From Micrococcales bacterium (GTDB lineage: Bacteria; Actinomycetota; Actinomycetes; Actinomycetales; Dermatophilaceae), in contig PMJN01000266.1 in NCBI GenBank assembly GCA_003157445.1, positions 1 to 8,833 of the forward strand: DNA of 8,833 bases, in the 5' to 3' direction. This document shows, piece by piece, positions 5,372 through 8,833 of this stretch (within the stretch, counting starts at the first letter, position 1; each line of letters opens with the position of its first letter). Below the pieces are notes generated by a model that saw only the letters and a list, made by a program, of their open reading frames with translations, was not told the DNA's origin and did no database searches. A program made the position numbers and the translations under genes.

Positions 5372-5636
5372 CCCACCCCGGATCCCTGCGCTCCGCCGCA
5401 GGGCGCCCCGCGGCCTTGGCCCGTACCCGCCCATCGGCGACCAGCCCCGCCTTCAGCTCCGCCACGCCCTTGGCGACCGTGTCCGCCGAAGTTCCGATCG
5501 CCGCCGCTACCAGTTTGATCCCACCCCGGCCCAGCGGGCGAGCCCCCGCAGCGGCTGACACCCGCCGTACCCGCTCATCCAAAGCCGGTGCCGCCTCTGC
5601 CAACACCCCCGCAAACGCGGGCAGCAAACGCCGCAC
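5361..5636 (-). pseudogene. N-terminal fragment of an ISAzo13-family transposase
   Basis: The 91-residue minus-strand frame carries the N-terminal signature of ISAzo13 transposases: LDERVRRVSAAAGARPLGRGGIKLVAAAIGTS with DTVAKGVAEL, a helix-turn-helix, then GRVRAKAAGRPAAERRDPG. The full protein is normally around 400 residues with a DDE catalytic core. Nothing of that core is present, because at about 5355-5370 the sequence changes into the AbiEii remnant. Just before that junction GATCCGGGG is followed by what look like small deletions relative to the family. No inverted repeats or target duplications can be paired, since only one side survives. It marks an insertion followed by deletion. Confidence 0.7.
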
Positions 5637-5739
5637 CGAAACCCGCCGACTTCCTCGCCACTACAACAGCATCCGTGATCTCTGCCGTAGCAGAAGAACT
5701 TAGAGACAACTCACGCTCAAGAACAGCAAATTCTCGTGT
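5637..5739. other. Short stretch between two remnants, nothing recognised
   Basis: This gap may hold the end of the ISAzo13-type element, but no terminal inverted repeat could be matched because the other end is lost. No credible gene start is visible. Confidence 0.35.
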
Positions 5740-6172
5740 GAGCCCTTAGCCCGCCACCCCACGACGACGGAGGGTGGCTCGGTGGCTTTGACGCACTGGA
5801 CCACCTGCCAGACGGGGTGAAGCCATTTGTGTACGTTGTGCCTTCTGGGCAGAGCACAGGGCCTGGCCCCGGGTGTGGCTGCCGACGACAACGTCGGGTC
5901 AGGTTGATCGACGACCCCCGACCGGCAAAGAACCCGAACCTGGACTTTGTCTTGCCCTCGGCCCGCCGCGCTCGTCGCCGCACTGCGGGCCGAGGGCAAG
6001 ACCTTCCTGCTGCACTGTGTCCGGGCTCTGTCCTAAACCCCGTGCATTGCCGCCCTGTATGGCGCGCGGCTCACCGGCCGAAACCCCCCAGGCCCTGGTC
6101 GACGTCTTGCATGCCCTGCCCCATGCCGACCCCAACAGCGGCATGCAGGCAGCGCCGGACCGGCTCGGATGA
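5740..6172 (+). pseudogene. Decayed dual-specificity-phosphatase-like protein (type linked to ADP-ribosylglycohydrolases)
   Basis: Pieces in three frames form one protein in order. Frame A has FDALDHLPDGV near 5787, then LIDDPRPAKNPNLDFVL near 5905-5955. Frame B (from 5968) has ALVAALRAEGKTFLLHCVRALS, a TAA stop at 6031-6033, then T and IAALYGARLTG. Frame C (from about 6090) has QALVDVLHALPHADPN, ending RLG and TGA at 6172. HCVRALS-stop-T aligns with the phosphatase P-loop H-C-x5-R-T, so the stop replaces the catalytic Arg. In actinobacteria this domain is often fused or adjacent to an ADP-ribosylglycohydrolase. None is present here. The gene is dead: two frameshifts and a stop in the active site. 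Confidence 0.65.
5951..6000. repeat. Perfect 16-bp inverted repeat inside the phosphatase remnant
   Basis: CTTGCCCTCGGCCCGC (5951-5966) and GCGGGCCGAGGGCAAG (5985-6000) are exact reverse complements around an 18-nt loop. The right arm encodes the expected LRAEGK. The left arm is where the reading frame is lost. It may be a quasipalindrome perfected by hairpin-templated mutation rather than a functional site. Confidence 0.9.
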
Positions 6173-6376
6173 GCGCCGAGCCCAGATCGGTCACCGCGAT
6201 ATTGTGACTGCTTCTCGTGTGGTGATTGCTCACGACGGCCAGCAGTGCTTACCCTGATCCGATCGACGCCGAGCTGGCGAAGCCAGCGTTGTCCGGCCCG
6301 GATCCTGGTGGTGAGGCGGTTGCGGGTGTATCGCGATGCGACCAGCACTGCTCTCCCCAGGCCCGCAGCGACACTG
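6173..6376. other. Upstream region of the regulator gene
   Basis: The frame of the AraC-type regulator is open from a GTG at 6245, but residues before 6377 do not resemble the family. The stretch holds a 6-bp stem hairpin, GCTGGC-GAA-GCCAGC (6273-6287). No sigma-70 boxes or strong ribosome binding site are clear. A junction between remnant DNA and the catabolic region probably lies here. Confidence 0.4.
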
Positions 6377-7279
6377 GTGAGTTTCGCAACCGAACACGTT
6401 CCCGAGTCTGCCCGCGTCGCGATGTGGGAGGAACACAACGCCGCATCGCTGGTCGGGCTCACGTGCCAGGTTCCCCAGAGGCCAGCTTTTCGCGCGCGAG
6501 AGGTGAACCTGGCGCTGCCGCGGCTGCAGCTGGCCTCGGTCACCGCATCGCCACACACGGTGAAGCGGAACCGGCATCAGGTTGCCGACACGCCGGCGGG
6601 CTCACTTGCGGTGTACTTCGCGGTAACCGGCGAAACCTTGCTCAGCAGCGGCGATCGGGCCTGTACGGTACGGCCGGGGCAGGTGCTGATCGTGGACGCC
6701 GACCGGCCGTTCGTCCGCTCCTTCGCCCACGGGCTGCGCGAGCTGGCCGTGACGGTGCCGTACGAAGCGATTGACCTCGACACCGGCTCCAGTGGGTTTC
6801 CGCAGGTCGTCGGGCCGGGGGGTGCGGTCGTGGCCCGAGCGCTGGCGGCACTGGTCCAACGCAGCCTGCGACAGCCACCGCCGGACCCGGAGCATGTTGA
6901 ACGCGAGGTATTGATGATGCTCACCTTCGTAATCAGTGGCTCCGTGAGCAACCCGCTGGCGCTGCAGTTTCTGCTGGCCGCCGAGCTGGTCCGGCGACGG
7001 CTTGCCGACCAGAGCCTTTCGGCCGCGCAGGTGGCCGCCGGTATCGGGGTGAGCGAGCGACAACTGTCGCGAGCGTTCGCCCATCACGGCGAGAGCTACG
7101 CCCATTTCGTGTTGCGCGAACGGCTCGAACTGGCCCACACCAGGTTGACTGCTGCGGCGCCTGACACCTCGATCGCCGAAATCTCCAGGTGTTGCGGATT
7201 CACCGCGGCGGCCCATTTCACCCGGGCGTTCAGCGCACTCTACGGCTGCCCGCCGCGCGACGTCCGCGATTGCAGTTGA
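6377..7279 (+). CDS. AraC/XylS-family transcriptional regulator
   Basis: The product has 300 residues from the GTG at 6377, chosen because family-like sequence (HVPESARVAMWEEHN) starts just after it. No strong ribosome binding site supports it; GTG 6245 or ATG 6422 remain possible. Residues 1-190 form a FeaR-type ligand-sensing domain (AraC_binding_2) with the EVNLALPRLQLA and LRPGQ-like VRPGQVLIVDADRPFVRSF patterns. The C-terminal domain has two helix-turn-helices: about 214-238 (LSAAQVAAGIGVSERQLSRA) and about 264-293 (TSIAEISRCCGFTAAAHFTR, ending GCPPRDVR). Relatives activate aromatic or amine catabolic genes on binding a pathway compound. It lies 111 bp upstream of an aromatic hydroxylase on the same strand, so it is probably its activator. 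It appears intact. Confidence 0.85.
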   Translation: MSFATEHVPESARVAMWEEHNAASLVGLTCQVPQRPAFRAREVNLALPRLQLASVTASPHTVKRNRHQVADTPAGSLAVYFAVTGETLLSSGDRACTVRPGQVLIVDADRPFVRSFAHGLRELAVTVPYEAIDLDTGSSGFPQVVGPGGAVVARALAALVQRSLRQPPPDPEHVEREVLMMLTFVISGSVSNPLALQFLLAAELVRRRLADQSLSAAQVAAGIGVSERQLSRAFAHHGESYAHFVLRERLELAHTRLTAAAPDTSIAEISRCCGFTAAAHFTRAFSALYGCPPRDVRDCS

Positions 7280-7390
7280 CTATTTCGGCCACGTCCGGCC
7301 GTCCCGCCCGTTCTCGGTGGCTCGGCCCGCGAGACTAGACGGCGCACAACTGCCCGCGCGGGCCGGCAGCAAAAGAGAGGGATTGTGACG
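7280..7390 (+). promoter_or_regulatory. Intergenic region likely carrying the hydroxylase control sites
   Basis: This 111-bp gap contains the GC palindrome GCCCGCGCGGGC (7352-7363) and a purine-rich ribosome binding site AGAGAGGGA (7374-7382) before the hydroxylase start. AraC proteins usually bind direct repeats next to the -35 box; no clear pair was identified. No terminator is evident after the regulator. Confidence 0.35.
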
Positions 7391-8833
7391 ATGGCGACAT
7401 TCGACGACGGGGTAGCCCCGACCGACCCCCCTTCCTCCGACGTGGTGAGCACAGATGTGCTGGTCGTCGGCTCGGGCCCGGCCGGGGGGTCGGCGGCGCT
7501 GTTCTTGTCCAGCCTCGGTGTCGGCAACATGATGATCACCAAGTACCGGTGGACTGCGAACACGCCCAGGGCGCACATCACCAACCAGCGCACGATGGAG
7601 ATCTTTCGCGACCTCGGCATCGAGGAACAGGTCAAGGCCGAGGCGACGCCGCACCATCTGATGGGCGACACGGTGTTCTGCACCTCGATCGCGGGTGAGG
7701 AGCTGGGCCGTATCCAGACCTGGGGCACAAGCCCGGTGCGGCACGGCGACTACGAGGGCGCCTCGCCGTCCCTGAACTGCGACTGCCCCCAGACCTACCT
7801 CGAACCGATCCTCCTGCGCAACGCCACGGTGCGCGGCACCGTGACTCGGTTCTCAACTGAGTACCTCAATCACCAACAGGACGAAGACGGGGTGGACGTT
7901 CGGGTGCTCGACCGGGTGACCGGTCGCGAGTACACGATCCGCGCGAAGTACTTGATCGGCGCTGACGGTGCCCGATCCAAGGTCGCGGAGGACATCTCCC
8001 TGCCGATGCACGGTGAAATGGACATTGCCGGGTCGATGAACATCACGTTCAAGGCCGACCTCGCAGAACTGGTCGGACACCGGCCGTCGGTGCTGTACTG
8101 GGTGGTTCAGCCCGGTTCGAACATCGGAGGCATCGGCACCGGCCTGGTGCGCATGATCCGGCCGTGGAACGAGTGGCTAATCGTCTGGGGCTACGACATC
8201 AACTCGGAGCCGCCGCAGCTCGACGATGTGGCCGCCGCCGAGATCGTGCGAAACCTGGTGGGTGTGCCAGACCTCAACGTCGAGATCCAGGGTTACAGCC
8301 TGTGGGGCAACAACGAGATGTACGCGACCGCACTCCAGTCGGGGCGGGTGTTCTGCGCCGGCGATGCGGTGCACCGGCACCCGCCAAGCAACGGTCTCGG
8401 CTCGAACACCTCGATCCAGGACTCCTACAACCTGGCGTGGAAGCTCGCGGCGGTGCTGCGCGGGCAGGGCGACACCCAGCTGCTCGACACCTACACCACC
8501 GAGCGAGCCCCGGTCGCGCGGCAGATCGTGACCCGAGCCAACCAGTCGGCGCGGGAGTTTGGGCAGATCTTCGACGCGTTGGGCATCGTGGGTGAGCTGA
8601 CCGAACAGCAGATGCTCGCCGGGATCGAGGGACGCAAGGCGAATACCGCTGAGGGTGCCGTGCAGCGCAAGGCGTTGCGCGAGGCGATGGAACTGAAGAA
8701 CTACGAGTTCAACGCGCACGGCGTCGAGCTAGGACAGTGCTATGCCTCGACCGCGATCGTGCCGGACGGGTCGTCGCGGCCCGAGCCCATCCGTGATCCA
8801 GAGCTGTATTACCAGGCGCAGACCTTCCCCGGC
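7391..8833 (+). CDS. FAD-dependent aromatic/phenol hydroxylase, TfdB-like (3' end beyond window)
   Basis: The frame is open for 481 codons to the window edge. The ATG at 7391 is preferred over the in-frame GTG at 7385 because AGGGA ends 8 bp before it. This is a class A flavoprotein monooxygenase: the FAD-binding GSGPAG lies at 27-32, the NADPH/FAD DG motif GADGARSK at 190-197, and the ribityl-binding GD motif CAGDAVHRHPP at 322-332, followed by the conserved helix YNLAWKLAAVL. TKYRWTANTPRAHITNQRTM near 52-71 is typical of the 2,4-dichlorophenol 6-monooxygenase/phenol hydroxylase group, whose members have about 580-600 residues. The missing part would be the thioredoxin-like C-terminal domain. 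Such enzymes hydroxylate a phenol ortho to the hydroxyl group to form a catechol, using NAD(P)H and O2. The exact substrate is unknown. The AraC regulator upstream suggests inducible aromatic catabolism. Confidence 0.85.
   Translation, partial: MATFDDGVAPTDPPSSDVVSTDVLVVGSGPAGGSAALFLSSLGVGNMMITKYRWTANTPRAHITNQRTMEIFRDLGIEEQVKAEATPHHLMGDTVFCTSIAGEELGRIQTWGTSPVRHGDYEGASPSLNCDCPQTYLEPILLRNATVRGTVTRFSTEYLNHQQDEDGVDVRVLDRVTGREYTIRAKYLIGADGARSKVAEDISLPMHGEMDIAGSMNITFKADLAELVGHRPSVLYWVVQPGSNIGGIGTGLVRMIRPWNEWLIVWGYDINSEPPQLDDVAAAEIVRNLVGVPDLNVEIQGYSLWGNNEMYATALQSGRVFCAGDAVHRHPPSNGLGSNTSIQDSYNLAWKLAAVLRGQGDTQLLDTYTTERAPVARQIVTRANQSAREFGQIFDALGIVGELTEQQMLAGIEGRKANTAEGAVQRKALREAMELKNYEFNAHGVELGQCYASTAIVPDGSSRPEPIRDPELYYQAQTFPG

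Noticed and set aside
6108..6150. 8-bp inverted repeat TGCATGCC/GGCATGCA
   Set aside because: It is short and lies in remnant coding DNA where both arms encode plausible residues; probably chance.
6226..6774. Plus-strand ORF of 182 codons overlapping the AraC gene
   Set aside because: It is rich in Gly, Arg and Ala without domain pattern; the frame used by the regulator carries the real motifs.
8177..8719. Minus-strand ORF of 180 codons at the right end
   Set aside because: It is the complement of the flavoprotein hydroxylase coding sequence.
1..8833. CRISPR array, riboswitch, rRNA or retron-type structure
   Set aside because: No spaced repeat array, conserved riboswitch core, rRNA segment or reverse transcriptase motif was seen on either strand.

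Overview
The window is high-GC throughout, with GTG starts, long overlapping shadow frames and protein families typical of mycolic-acid actinomycetes and their relatives (Rhodococcus, Gordonia, Mycolicibacterium, Pseudonocardia, Arthrobacter type). Intact small modules alternate with broken ones, which fits an accessory region assembled by repeated insertion and decay. The genus cannot be fixed from sequence alone.

Layout. Positions 1-320 hold an 8-bp tandem repeat, a short unrecognised ORF and a promoter/operator. Positions 321-1091 are an intact two-gene toxin-antitoxin (TA) module: a DUF1778 (TacA-like) antitoxin and a GNAT (TacT-like) acetyltransferase toxin. Positions 1092-1500 have no protein gene but carry a tRNA-like 3' portion with a CTA anticodon and an encoded CCA end, followed by a strong hairpin. 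A tyrosine recombinase cut off before its catalytic H, R and Y residues follows at 1554-2102, with an unassigned 300-bp gap after it.

On the minus strand, an aldo/keto reductase and a DJ-1/PfpI-family protein (4052 down to 2412) form a likely two-gene operon for reactive carbonyl or redox stress, ending at an 11-bp stem hairpin. Upstream of them, also on the minus strand, is a second TA module (4705 down to 4142): an AbrB/PrlF-like antitoxin and a RelE/ParE-superfamily toxin, with a perfect 23-bp tandem repeat at the presumed promoter.

Positions 4831-6172 are a scrapyard of three remnants: an AbiEii-type nucleotidyltransferase with two single-base deletions, an N-terminal piece of an ISAzo13-family transposase on the minus strand, and a dual-specificity-phosphatase-like fragment. 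In the last, the catalytic Arg codon is a stop, and a perfect 16-bp inverted repeat sits at one frameshift.

From about 6377 to the end the DNA is intact and catabolic: an AraC-family regulator, then a large flavin-dependent phenol/aromatic hydroxylase (TfdB-like) that runs off the window. The regulator probably controls the hydroxylase. No new multi-gene system is evident. The most unusual items are the CUA-anticodon tRNA-like element beside the broken recombinase, the tandem repeat at the second TA promoter, and the hairpin-associated frameshift in the phosphatase remnant. All family assignments rest on motif recognition, not database searches.
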